In this document: piece after piece, positions 26,134-35,506 of the stretch
Numbering within the stretch: position 1 is the first letter of the stretch
Layout of the letters: every line of letters begins with the position of its first letter
DNA from: JACCVG01 sp963790245
GTDB taxonomy: Bacteria; Actinomycetota; Thermoleophilia; Solirubrobacterales; Thermoleophilaceae
Assembly (NCBI GenBank): GCA_963790245.1
Contig: CAWBNP010000002.1
Span: 2,294,001-2,358,000 of the forward strand
Length of the DNA: 64,000 nt
Direction: 5' to 3'
Program-made: the position numbers and the translations under genes
Notes under the pieces: model-generated
What the model was told of the DNA's origin: nothing
The model's database searches: none
What the model saw: only the letters and a program-made list of their open reading frames with translations

Positions 26134-27180
26134 ATGGCCCTTTTCTCTTACCTGACCGGATTCGGCGGCCGCGACATGGCGGTCGATCTTGGCACCGCCA
26201 ACACGCTCGTCTACGTGCGCGGGCGCGGAATCGTGCTTTCAGAGCCATCGGTGGTCGCGATCGACTCCCGTACCGGTGAGGTCCACGCCGTCGGTGTCGA
26301 GGCCAAGCGGATGCTCGGGCGCACGCCGGGCACGATCTCCGCGATCCGGCCGCTCAAGGACGGCGTGATCGCCGATTTCGACGTCACCGAGCAGATGCTG
26401 CGCCACTTCATCCAGAAGGTCCACCAGAACCGTTGGGCTCACCCGCGCGTCGTCGTCTGCGTGCCCTCAGGCGTCACCGGAGTAGAGAAGCGGGCCGTCG
26501 AGGAGGCCTGCCTATCGGCCGGCGCCCGGCACGCCTACCTGATCGAGGAGCCGATGGCAGCCGCGATCGGGGCCGGTCTGCCGGTTGGTGAGCCGACCGG
26601 GAACATGGTCGTTGACATCGGCGGCGGCACCAGCGAGGTCGCCGTCATCTCGCTCGGCGGGATCGTCGTGTCGCAGTCGATCAGGATCGGTGGCGACGAA
26701 CTCGACGAGGCGATCATCAACTACGTCAAACGCGAGTACAAGCTGATGATCGGCCAGCAGACGGCTGAAGAGGTGAAGCTCGAGATCGGCTCCGCCTTCC
26801 CGCTGCGCGAGGAGGTCCAGGCCGAGATCCGCGGCCGCGACCTGGTTTCCGGGCTTCCCAAGACGGTCGTCCTCACGAGTGAAGAGGTCCGACTGGCGCT
26901 CGAGGAGCCGATGACCCAGATAATCGACGCGGTGAAGGAGACCCTCGACCGGACGCCGCCCGAGCTCGCGGCCGACATCATGGACCGCGGGATCATGCTC
27001 GCCGGCGGCGGGGCCCTGCTCCAGGGCCTCGAGGACCGGATGCGCGATGAGACGCAGATGCCCGCGCACCTCGCCGAATCTCCGCTCACCTGCGTCGCGG
27101 TCGGCTCCGGTCGCTCGCTCGAGGAGTTCGAGGCGATCCACCGGTCGAACCAGAACTCCCGACAGCGCCGCCGCTTCTAG
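26134..27180 (+). CDS. mreB: Rod shape-determining actin homologue MreB
   Basis: This 348-residue bacterial actin polymerises under the membrane and guides side-wall synthesis. ATP-site motifs are MAVDLGTANTLVYVRGRG (phosphate 1), MVVDIGGGTSEVAVISLGG (phosphate 2) and MLAGGGALLQGLEDRM (adenosine). IEEPMAAAIGAGLPV is also typical. The ATG at 26134 gives an amphipathic MALFSYLTGF membrane-binding start; a GTG at 26098 would add 12 residues. It is the first gene of mreB-mreC-mreD-mrdA-rodA and the only one besides mreD without a frame break. Confidence 0.95.
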   Translation: MALFSYLTGFGGRDMAVDLGTANTLVYVRGRGIVLSEPSVVAIDSRTGEVHAVGVEAKRMLGRTPGTISAIRPLKDGVIADFDVTEQMLRHFIQKVHQNRWAHPRVVVCVPSGVTGVEKRAVEEACLSAGARHAYLIEEPMAAAIGAGLPVGEPTGNMVVDIGGGTSEVAVISLGGIVVSQSIRIGGDELDEAIINYVKREYKLMIGQQTAEEVKLEIGSAFPLREEVQAEIRGRDLVSGLPKTVVLTSEEVRLALEEPMTQIIDAVKETLDRTPPELAADIMDRGIMLAGGGALLQGLEDRMRDETQMPAHLAESPLTCVAVGSGRSLEEFEAIHRSNQNSRQRRRF

Positions 27181-27255
27181 CCGATGTATTGCCTCCCAGA
27201 GCCGCGCCGCGTGTGGCATGGCCCCGGTGGGGCCTAGCCGCGGGACGTCCTGCGA

Positions 27256-28138
27256 ATGCGCGACGGCCGCAATGTGATCCGGAGGCGCCGGGCGATCCTG
27301 GCCGCCCTCGTCGTGACGAGCGTCCTGCTGCTGACCGCCTACTTCGGCGAGGGCTCCGAGGGCGGCGTCCTGCACTCGATCTCAGGTGGCGTCCAGACGG
27401 CGCTCGGCCCGATCGAGGAGGGCGTCAGCACGGTCTTCAAACCGGTTCGTGACTTCACGAGCTGGGTCGGCGACACGATCACCGCGACCGGCCAGAACGA
27501 CGAGCTGCGCGCCGAGGTCGCGTCGCTGCGCGAGCGGCTCGCCGGCTCCGAGGTCGCCGCACGCGACGCCGACCAGCTGCGCGAGATCGCCAAGCTCGAT
27601 CGCGAGAGCGAGTACCCGGTCGATTCCGACCCGGTCGTCGCGCGCGTGATCCTCCAGCCGCCCGACCGTTTGGTATTCGACCGTCCAGATCGACAAGGGC
27701 GAGAGCGCCGGGATCGAAGTCGATCAGCCGGTCGTCACCGCGGAGGGGCTCGCCGGCAAGGTCACCGCTACGACCAGCTCGACCGCCACCGTCACGCTGA
27801 TCACCGACGCCAGCAGCGCGGTCTCGGCCCAGATCATGCCCAAGGGGCTGCGCGGGATCGTCAAGCCGCAGGTCGGTGATCCCGACGACCTGCTGGTCGA
27901 CTTCATCGAGAAGGACGCGACGATCGAGGAAGGCGACACGGTCGTGACCTCGGGCTCGGCCTCGACGCGCTTCGAGTCCCTTTTCCCGCGCGGGATCCCG
28001 ATCGGCGAGGTGACCGACGTCGACCCGGCCGAGCAGGACCTCTACCAACGCGTCCACATCGAGCCCAACGCCGACCTGCGCAAGATCGACTTCGTACGCG
28101 TCCTGACGGCGGATCCGGGAGCGCAGGTCGGGCCGTGA
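27256..28138 (+). CDS. mreC: Rod shape-determining protein MreC, one frameshift
   Basis: This is the periplasmic scaffold that links MreB to the penicillin-binding protein. A membrane anchor (AILAALVVTSVLLLTAYFG) leads to a coiled coil (NDELRAEVASLRERLAGS) and the beta domain. The beta domain is split: the first frame is lost after VARVILQPPDR near 27670, and the second resumes with STVQIDKGESAGIEVDQPVV and continues to IDFVRVLTADPGAQVGP. Its stop overlaps the mreD GTG start (GTGA). Confidence 0.9.
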
Positions 28139-28713
28139 AGACAGACGCCCCCGCGCTGCTGCGCGTTACCGGGATCGTGCTCGCCGCGACCCTGCTCCAG
28201 GTCTCCGGCGTCGGGTCGATCGAGCTACTGGGCGGCAACTTCGACCTGATCCCGATCGCGATCGCCGGGATCGCCTACTACGCCGGGGCGGTCCCGGGCG
28301 CTGTGACCGGGTTCGCGGCCGGCATCCTGCTCGACCTGATGGTTGGGCGAGAGGTGGGCGCGAGCGCCCTGCCGCTGATCACGCTGGGCTACTTCGTCGG
28401 CCGCTACCGCGAGCGGCGCGACCCTGCTCACGGCTTGACTCCGATCGCCGTCGTCGCGGCTTCTACCGCGATCTATCTGGTGGCGGTCGCCGCCGTAGCG
28501 TTCATGCTCGGGCTCGACGCCGCGATCAGCTTGCTCGTAATCCGCGATCTGATCCTGACGGTGTTCCTCAATTCGCTGCTCGCCCTGCCGCTGTTCTGGC
28601 TGATCGGCAGGACGTTGCGCCCGTCTTTGCACGTCGACCCTTTCGTTCGCCGGCGCAGGCGCGGTCGTCCGATCGAGTCGGGCCCGATCGGTCTCCGCGG
28701 GCTCGAGGTCTAG
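28135..28713 (+). CDS. mreD: Rod shape-determining membrane protein MreD
   Basis: This 192-residue integral membrane protein has five to six predicted segments (VTGIVLAATLLQVSGVGS, PIAIAGIAYYAGAVPGA, AIYLVAVAAVAFMLGL, LILTVFLNSLLALPLFWLI). It starts at a GTG overlapping the mreC stop. The Arg-rich C-terminal tail after the last segment is cytosolic. Sequence conservation in MreD is low, so the call leans on position between mreC and mrdA plus topology. Confidence 0.88.
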   Translation: MKTDAPALLRVTGIVLAATLLQVSGVGSIELLGGNFDLIPIAIAGIAYYAGAVPGAVTGFAAGILLDLMVGREVGASALPLITLGYFVGRYRERRDPAHGLTPIAVVAASTAIYLVAVAAVAFMLGLDAAISLLVIRDLILTVFLNSLLALPLFWLIGRTLRPSLHVDPFVRRRRRGRPIESGPIGLRGLEV

Positions 28714-28716
28714 GCG

Positions 28717-30609
28717 ATCTACAGCGACATTGACAATCGACCCGCGATCACCCCGCAGCTCGCGCTGCGCGTCGCGATCATCGGAGGAGTCGCGCTCGCG
28801 CTGTTCGCGATCGTCTTCTTCCGGCTCTGGTACCTGCAGGTCCTTTCCGGCGACGAGTTCCTGGCGACCGCCAACGAGAACCGCGTCCGGGAGATCAAGA
28901 TCGCCGCGCCGCGTGGGGAGATCGTCGACCGCAACGGCAAGACGCTGGTCGAGAACCGGGTCGGTCTCGCGGTCAAGATTGCGCCTGACAAGCTGCCGCC
29001 CGAGGGCCCGCCGAGGCAGACGCTTTACAAGAACCTGGGCCGCGTGCTGAGCGTCAAGACCGACAAGGTCGGCGAGCGGGTCGAGGACCAGTTCGAGGCT
29101 CTGCCCTTCTCTGCTGCGACGGTCAAGCAGGACGTCGACCTGCCGGTCGTCCAGTACGTGCTCGAGAATTCACAGGATAGCTGCCCGGCGTGACGATCGA
29201 GCGCGTCTTCCTGCGCTCCTACCCGCACGAAACGATCGGCGCGCACCTGTTCGGGACGGTCGGCGAGGTCAATCAGGAGGAGCTCGATGCGGCCGAGGAT
29301 ACGATGACGTCACGCTCGGCGACCGGATCGGCAAGTCCGGCGTCGAGCGCGAGTACGACCGCTACCTGCGCGGGCGGAACGGGGCGAGCCGCGTCCAGGT
29401 CGACGCCGGCGGAGTCTTCCGGGGCGCCGGCGGAGTGGAGGAACCGGTCCAAGGCCGCCAGCTGCGGCTCGCCGTCGATCTCGAGACCCAGAAGGTCGGC
29501 CAGCGAGCGCTGAGCGCCTTCGCGCCGACCGGCAAAGGCGGGTTCGTAGCGATGGATGTCAACGACGGCGAGGTGCTCGCCCTCGGCAGCGTGCCCTCGT
29601 TCGACCCCAACCAATTCGCCCGGATCATCGAGCCGAAGGCCTACAAGCAGCTGACCAGCGACGAGAATGGGTCGCCGCTCACCAACCGTGCGACGTCGGG
29701 CCTCTACCCGACCGGCTCGACCTTCAAGCTGATCACCGCCACAGCCGCGCTCGAGTCCGACCTGATCGAGCCGAGCGAGACGATCTTCGACCCCGGCAAG
29801 ATCGAGATCGGCGAGCAGGTCTTCACCAACGCCGGCAGTCGAGCCGAACGGGTCCGTCGACCTGCGCCAGGCGCTCCAGGTCTCGAGCGACGTCTACTTC
29901 TACACGCTCGGTGCACGGATGAACGATGCGACCGAGGACAGCGCGCTGCAGCAGTGGTCCGCGCGGCTTGGGGTCGGCCGCCCCACGGGGATCGACCTGG
30001 CCGGCGACGAGCAGGTTGGATTGGTTCCGTCCCCTGACTACCGCAACAAGCTGTTCGAAGACGGGAACACCGACCGCCCGTGGTCGATCGGCGACAGCGT
30101 CCAGCTCTCCGTCGGCCAGGGGGACCTGCAGACCAATCCGCTCCAGATGGCTGTCGCCTACGCGGTGATTGCCAACGGCGGCCGGGTCGTCACGCCGCAC
30201 CTGGCGGATGCAGGTGGAAGGCACCGACGGGCGCGTGATCCAGGAGTTCGACATCCCCGACCAACGCCAGGTGCCGATCTCCGCTGAGACCCAGGAGACG
30301 ATTCTCGGCGGGCTCAGCGACGCGGCAACCAAGCCCGGGGGAACCTCCTACGACGTCTTCAAGGACTTCGAGGTTCCGATCGCCGGCAAGACCGGAACCG
30401 CCGAGCGGGCGCCGAACGCCGATCAGTCCTGGTACATCGCGCTCGCTCCATACCCGGACCCCCAGTACGTCGTCGCCGTCACGATCGAGGAGGGAGGGTT
30501 CGGCGCCGAGGCCGCTGCCCCGGCGGCCCGGCAGATCCTCGCCTCGCTCTTCGAGTTGGGCGAGAAGGAAGAGTCGAAGATCGTGCGAGGGGACAGCCAG
30601 ACGCGATGA
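28717..30609 (+). CDS. mrdA: Penicillin-binding protein 2 (elongasome transpeptidase), four frameshifts
   Basis: The cell-wall transpeptidase partner of RodA is readable across frames. It has membrane anchor RVAIIGGVALALFAIVFFRL, pedestal IAAPRGEIVDRNGKTL, and the catalytic SxxK in LYPTGSTFKLITA. SxN-type SSDVYFYTLG and PIAGKTGTAERAP (KTG) are also present. Breaks lie near 29181, 29305, 29838 and 30207. The start is uncertain: after the upstream TAG at 28711 the first in-frame codons are GCG ATC TAC AGC GAC ATT, with no ATG/GTG/TTG, so another indel or an ATC/ATT start is implied. Core residues survive, arguing for sequence error and not decay. Confidence 0.88.
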
Positions 30610-30709
30610 GGGTCCACCGGACCCCGCAGCACGCGACGTTGGTCCCTTTCCGGCAAGACTCGCTGCGCTTTACTCGGATGGCTAACCCCATCGGTAGGGT
30701 GGGGAGTTG

Positions 30710-31931
30710 ATGCAAGCCTCCCGCTTCGGAGACTCGATCAGGGAGTTCCACGAGGACGGGCCGGGACCAGGCAACGTCTTCGCTCGGCTCGACCCTCTCC
30801 TGCTACTGGCCACCCTCGGCCTCGTCGCCGCCTCCCTTTACGTGATCGCGGGGGCGACGGCCGACGATGTGACCGGCAATCCCTACTACTTCGTCATGCG
30901 CCAGGGGATCTACGTCGCCGTCGGCATCCTGCTGATGCTGGTCATCTCGCGGATCGACTACTCGCGGCTGCGGGAGCTGCGGATGGGGATCTACGCTGCG
31001 CTGATCGGATTGATCGTCCTGGTTCTCGCGATCGGCACGGCTGCGCGCGGCTCACGACGCTGGATCGAATTCCCGTTCTTCACCTTCCAGCCGTCCGAGT
31101 TCGGGAAGGTCCTGCTGATCCTCGCGCTGTCGGCGTTCATCGTCGACCGCACGCGCAAGGTCAGCGCCAGGGAGACGACGAGCCGCATCATGCTGCTCGC
31201 GCTGCTTCCCGCGGGCCTGGTCAGTGATCCAGCCCGATCTCGGCACCGGGCTGGTGTACGTGACGGTGGCGGCGGCGCTGCTGTTCGTCGCCGGCACCAA
31301 GTGGACCCACTTCGCGGCGCTCGCCGGTCTGGCCGTCGTGGCCACCGTGCTGACGCTCGTCGTCGCGCCGAAGCTCGGCGTGGAAGTGCTCAAGCCTTAT
31401 CAGGTGGATCGACTGACGTCGTTCCTCAATCCAAGTGAAAACCCCCAGGGGGAGGGCTACCAGGTCTCGCAGTCGATAACCGCGATCGGGTCCGGTCAGA
31501 AGACCGGCCGCGGCGCCGAATCGGCTACCCAGACCAAGCTCGACTTCCTGCCCGAACATCACACCGACTTCGTTTTCAGCGTCGTCGGTGAGGAGTTCGG
31601 CTTCATGGGGGCCGCGATCATCCTGTCGCTCTACGCGCTCATGATCTGGAGGTGCTTGCGGATCCTCACGACCGCGAAGAACCTCTACGGAGCGCTGATA
31701 GCCGGCGGCATCGTCGCGATGCTGATGTTCCAGATTTTCGTCAACGTGGGCATGACCATTGGGATCATGCCCGTCACCGGAGTCACTCTGCCGCTGATGA
31801 GCTATGGCGGCGCTTCGGTGATCACCACATTCCTCGCCCTTGGCCTGCTCCAGTCGATCCACGCGCAAGCTCGCGTGACGGCTGCCGCCAAGGGCCGCGG
31901 AAGCGAGCATTTGTATGAAAGGCATAAGTGA
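30710..31931 (+). CDS. rodA: SEDS-family glycan polymerase RodA, one frameshift
   Basis: This lipid II polymerase of the elongasome has about ten membrane segments: LLLATLGLVAASLYVIAGAT, GIYVAVGILLMLVISRID, then FPFFTFQPSEFGKVLLILAL. After the break near 31222 (one extra base in GGTCAGTGATC) come VIQPDLGTGLVYVTVAAALL (essential Asp in QPDLGTG), FVFSVVGEEFGFMGAAIIL and TGVTLPLMSYGGASVITTF. TAGGGT lies 9 nt upstream, and GGGGAG is a possible ribosome-binding site. The stop overlaps the rng GTG start. Confidence 0.92.
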
Positions 31932-33889
31932 AAAAGCAAGTACTCGTCACGGTCGACCGTGGCGAAACCAGAGTCGCGATCCTCGAGTCGGAGGGCACAC
32001 CCGCCGCCAAGGGATCGAGTAACGGCAACAAACAGGCGAGCCCCGGCCGCGGGCGCGGGCAACCTGGCAGCGGCCAAGGACGACGCCGGTCGCGTCGGTG
32101 AGCTCTACGTGGAGCGCCGGGGCAACCGCTCGCTGGTCGGAAACATCTACAAGGGGCAGGTCGACAACGTGCTCGCCGGCCTCGAGGCGGCGTTCGTCGA
32201 CATCGGACTCGACAAGAACGGGTTCCTGCACGTCGATGACATCGTCATCCCGGGCGTCGAGGTAGCTCGACGAGGCCGCGATGGCTCCAAGGGCCAGCGA
32301 ATCTCCGAGCTGCTCAAGCCGGGTCAGGAGGTCATCTGCCAGGTCGTAAAGGACCCGCTCAAGACAAGGGCGCGCGGCTGACGATGCAGCTCTCGATCGC
32401 CGGGCGCTACCTCGTCTACGTGCCGCAGGGCGAGGGGATCGGGGTCTCGCGACGGCTCGAGGACAAGGAGCGCGAGCGGCTGCGAAGCAGACCAAGGGCC
32501 TCGATCTCAAGAAGGGCGGGGCGATCATCCGCACGGCTGCCCACGGCGCCGCAGAAGGCCGACTTCGAGCGCGAGATCAAGTACCTCCACAAGCTCTACG
32601 AGGTCCTGCAGACGCGAATCGACGAGGCGGTCGCGCCCGCGATGGTCTTCCAGGAGGCCGACCTCCCGGTGCGGGTCGTCCGGGACATCTTCTCGGCCCA
32701 CTTCGAGAAGGCGATCGTCGACGACGAGAAGCAGTTCAGGCGGTTGACCTCGTTCTTCACGCGGACGGCGCCCGAGCTCGTCGACCGCGTCGAGCTCTAC
32801 GAGTCACGCGATTCGCTGTTCGAGGGCTACGGCATCGACAAGGTGATCAGTCGGGCTGATCGACCGGCGGGTGGACCTGCCCTCGGGCGGCTACCTGATC
32901 ATCGACTACGCCGAGGCGATGACCGTCATCGACGTCAACTCCGGCTCGTTCACCGGGCGCGGCAAGGGCGCTCGGCTGGAGGACACGATCACGCGCACCA
33001 ACCTCGAGGCAGCCGAAGAGGTCGTCCGGCAGCTGACGGCTGCGTGACATCGGCGGGATCATCGTGATCGACTTCATCGACATGGCACGGGCGCGAAACC
33101 GCGACGCCGTGCTCAAGACGCTGCGCAACGAGCTCGAGCAAGGATCGGACGAAGACCTACGTGGTCGAGATCTCACCGCTGGGCCTGGTCGAGATGACCC
33201 GCCAGAACGTCACCGAAGGCGTGCGCGAGATCCTGACCAAGCCGTGTCCGACCTGTCAACGGCGACGGAGTCGTGCTCTCGGAGGAGACGGTGGCGATCG
33301 AGGTCGAGCGCAAGCTGCGCGATCTCGTCCTGGACCGGCCGGACCCGGAGGCCTACCTGGTCCAGGTCAATCCGCGGGTCTCCTCGCTCCTGCTCGCCGG
33401 TCCCGGCCAGCCGCTGCTCGCGCTCGAGGACGAGGTCGGCAAGCGGTTCCACTTCGAGGGCTCGGAGGGGCTGCCGGTCGATCACTTCGCCGTGACGGGC
33501 GAGGGCGCACGCGAGGAGATCGAGGAGCGCTCGCTGCCGTTCCGCGAGGGCGAGGAGCTGCTACGTGTCGATTCTCGGAGCCGCATATGTACGACGAGGA
33601 CGCCGCCGTCGCCAAGCTCGACGGCTATGTGATCTCGGTCGCCGGCGCGGGCCGCCTGATCGGCGAGAAGCGGCTCGTGCGGATCGAGCGCGTCGGCCGC
33701 AGCTCCGCTTCGGCGAGCCTCGTCGACGACGGCGGTCAGCCGACCGCGATCGCCGCGGCCGCGGCGACCAACGCCCGCGTATCGGCCGAGGACGAGGGCG
33801 CCAAGCCCGACACCGAGGAGAAGCCCAAGCGCCGCCGCGGGTCGCGCGGCGGGAGAGGTCGCAAGAAGGCGGTCGAGCCGGCCGAGTAG
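31928..33889 (+). CDS. rng: Ribonuclease E/G family protein, many frameshifts
   Basis: This is an endoribonuclease for rRNA and mRNA maturation. From the GTG overlapping the rodA stop: KKQVLVTVDRGETRVAILES, then the S1-domain VGNIYKGQVDNVLAGLEAAF and FVDIGLDKNGFLHVDD. The catalytic Asp-containing DVNSGSFTG and IGGIIVIDFID follow, then LVEMTRQNVTEG and zinc-link PCPTC. At least eight frame breaks are needed (for example near 32367, 32483, 32555, 32852, 33036, 33141, 33257 and 33565), the densest cluster in the window. The C-terminal tail ends in a basic RRRGSRGGRGRKKAV segment suited to RNA binding. Similarity continues across every break. Confidence 0.88.
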
Positions 33890-33901
33890 CCGCTGCCAGC
33901 C

Positions 33902-33989
33902 GAATAGCGTTGCCGGGCACGGTCATGCGGCCCCTCGCGTGCAGAGCACGCGTCGGAGCCTTTTCCGCGCCCGGCTCGCTCTTCACCAG
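33902..33989. repeat. Intergenic repeat, copy 1 (between rng and rplU)
   Basis: This roughly 88-bp element, beginning GAATAGCGTTGCCGGGCACG, is clearly similar to 34789-34874. Its centre is a hairpin CGCGTGC-AGA-GCACGCG (33936-33952). An outer pair, GCCGGGC near 33912 and GCCCGGC near 33969, could close a longer stem. It follows the rng stop and precedes the rplU promoter, so a transcript-end or boundary function is possible. Confidence 0.65.
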
Positions 33990-34017
33990 GCAGGGAGTCT
34001 GATCCGCGCCGGCCAGC

Positions 34018-34048
34018 TACACTGCTGGTCCGGCGCCAGCGAGGCGCC
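34018..34048 (+). promoter_or_regulatory. rplU promoter -10 box and leader hairpin
   Basis: TACACT at 34018-34023 should start transcription near 34030. The resulting short leader opens with a hairpin GGCGCC-AGCGA-GGCGCC (34032-34048) followed by a pyrimidine-rich CTCTTTCTGTC right up to the ATG. There is no Shine-Dalgarno sequence. Ribosomal protein operons often carry autoregulatory leader structures, and this may be one. Confidence 0.5.
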
Positions 34049-34059
34049 CTCTTTCTGTC

Positions 34060-34626
34060 ATGTACGCAATCGTCAAAGCCGGCGGTAAGCAATACCGCGT
34101 CGAGAAGGGTGACAAGCTCGTCGTTGACCGCATGGCGGACGACGAGGGCGCGAAGGTCCTGCTCGAGCCGCTGCTGTTCCGCTCCGATGAGGCCGTCTTC
34201 GATGGCGCTGATCTCGGCAAAGTGAAGGTCGAGGCGGTCGTCGTCGGTCATCATCGCGGCAAGAAGATCCACATCCAGAAGTTCAAGCCCAAGCGCGGCT
34301 ACAAGCGGACGACGGGCCACCGGTCGGAGCTAACCGAGCTGGAGATCTCCGACATCAAGATGCTGACCCGTAAGCCCGCGGCGAAGAAGGCTGACGCCGA
34401 GACTGAGGCCAAGCCGAAGGCCGAGGCCAAGCCCAAGGCTGCCGCCAAGCCCAAGGCTGCCGCCAAGCAAGGCGCCGCCAAGCCGAAGCCGAAGCCGGCC
34501 AAGGCTGCCGACATCGAGGAGAAGAGTTCGAGATGGCGCATAAGAAGGGGCTTGGCTCCAGCCGCAACGGCCGCGACTCCAACGCGCAGCGACTCGGCGT
34601 CAAGGTGTTCGCCGGGGAGGTCGTGA
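34060..34626 (+). CDS. rplU: 50S ribosomal protein L21 with a Lys/Ala/Pro-rich C-terminal tail
   Basis: Residues 1-105 are a normal bacterial L21: MYAIVKAGGKQYRVEKGDKL at the start and HIQKFKPKRGYKRTTGHRSE near the end. It continues with an unusual basic tail built of AKPKA-type repeats (AEAKPKAAAKPKAAAKQGAA). As read, the frame overlaps rpmA by 94 bases. A single indel near 34520 would instead end it at the TAA at 34541, inside the rpmA start, which is more likely. The tail resembles histone H1-like or disordered RNA-binding extensions. Confidence 0.88.
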   Translation: MYAIVKAGGKQYRVEKGDKLVVDRMADDEGAKVLLEPLLFRSDEAVFDGADLGKVKVEAVVVGHHRGKKIHIQKFKPKRGYKRTTGHRSELTELEISDIKMLTRKPAAKKADAETEAKPKAEAKPKAAAKPKAAAKQGAAKPKPKPAKAADIEEKSSRWRIRRGLAPAATAATPTRSDSASRCSPGRS

Positions 34627-34790
34627 GCGGCGGCGAGATCATCGTTCGCCAGCGCGGGACCGTTTTCCGTCCCGGCGAAGGCGTCGGTATCGGCAAGGAT
34701 CACACGATCTTCGCGACCAGCGCGGGGACCGTGGAGTTCAAGACCGGCCGTAGGGGCCGTACGATCAGCGTTCTCCCGGCCGCCGACTGA
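34533..34790 (+). CDS. rpmA: 50S ribosomal protein L27
   Basis: This 85-residue L27 has the conserved start MAHKKGLGSSRNGRDSNAQR. No processed N-terminal extension of the Firmicute type is present. IIVRQRGTVFRPGEGVGIGK is the core and the protein ends in RTISVLPAAD. L27 reaches the peptidyl-transferase centre with its N-terminus. GAGGAGAAGAG upstream within rplU provides the ribosome-binding site. Confidence 0.96.
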   Translation: MAHKKGLGSSRNGRDSNAQRLGVKVFAGEVVSGGEIIVRQRGTVFRPGEGVGIGKDHTIFATSAGTVEFKTGRRGRTISVLPAAD

Positions 34791-34874
34791 ATAGCTTCGT
34801 CGGGCACGGTCATACGTTGCTCGCGTGCGGAGCACGCGTCGCCACCTCTTCCTGCGCCGGGCTCGCTCTTCAGC
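34789..34874. repeat. Intergenic repeat, copy 2 (after rpmA)
   Basis: This second copy of the element at 33902-33989 is roughly three-quarters identical by eye, with the same order of blocks (GAATAGC, CGGGCACGGTCAT, CTCGCGTGC, GAGCACGCGTCG, GGCTCGCTCTTCA). It begins inside the rpmA stop codon. The central hairpin CGCGTGC-GGA-GCACGCG is conserved and the tri-loop changes A to G, so stem sequence is kept while surroundings drift. Confidence 0.65.
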
Positions 34875-35502
34875 CGGCGGTAGCCGAGCCGATGATGGCG
34901 GGGCGCACCAGCGGTCCGGCGAGGCGGGGCAGCTCGATCTGATCGAGGCGCTCGACTGTCAGCGGGCTCGCGTGCAGGAGGGCGGCCGTGTCGCGATTGG
35001 GGTGACAGCCCCCGGCGAACAGGGACCAGGGCCGCTCGAGGCGGTCCTGCCAGCTTGCTCGGCGCTCGCCGTCGCGTGCGCGGACGTGCTCGAGGAACAG
35101 GTAGCGCCCGCGCGGGCGGAGCACACGCGCGATCTCGCCAAGCACCGCGACCGGGTCCGGGGCGGTGCAGAGCATCAGCGAGGCGGTGACCGTCTGGAAG
35201 CTCTCATCCGGGAACGGAAGCGCCTCGCCGGGCGCGATCATCACTTCGGGGGAGCGCGCGTCCACCGCGGCGCGCCGCCGCAGTTTCTTGGCCATCGCAG
35301 GCTCGGGCTCGCTGAGGACCAACCGGGTCACGGTGGCGGGGTAGTGCTCGAGGTTGAGCCCGGTACCGGCGCCAACCTCGAGTGTCTCGCCGCCCGCGCC
35401 TGCGAGTTGTTCACGCCGCAGGGCGCTCAGCCCGGACCGCTCGAGCCCGGCGAACACGGGATCGTAGATGGCGGCGAAGGCGCGGTCGCAGACCTGGGGC
35501 AT
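34870..35502 (-). CDS. Class I SAM-dependent methyltransferase (UbiE/PMT-like)
   Basis: The product has 210 residues from the ATG at 35502 (MPQVCDRAFAAIYDPVFAGL). The SAM-binding motif I is TLEVGAGTGLNLEHYP, followed by acidic motif II LVLSEPEPAM, ALPFPDESFQTVTASLML (motif IV region) and VLRPRGRYLFLEHVRA (motif VI). Close family members in databases are often annotated as phospholipid or quinone methyltransferases; the substrate is not determinable. It is convergent with rpmA, and 4 bases from the zinc peptidase gene on the same strand, so probably one transcription unit. Confidence 0.82.
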   Translation of the reverse strand: MPQVCDRAFAAIYDPVFAGLERSGLSALRREQLAGAGGETLEVGAGTGLNLEHYPATVTRLVLSEPEPAMAKKLRRRAAVDARSPEVMIAPGEALPFPDESFQTVTASLMLCTAPDPVAVLGEIARVLRPRGRYLFLEHVRARDGERRASWQDRLERPWSLFAGGCHPNRDTAALLHASPLTVERLDQIELPRLAGPLVRPAIIGSATAG

Positions 35503-35506
35503 CGAC

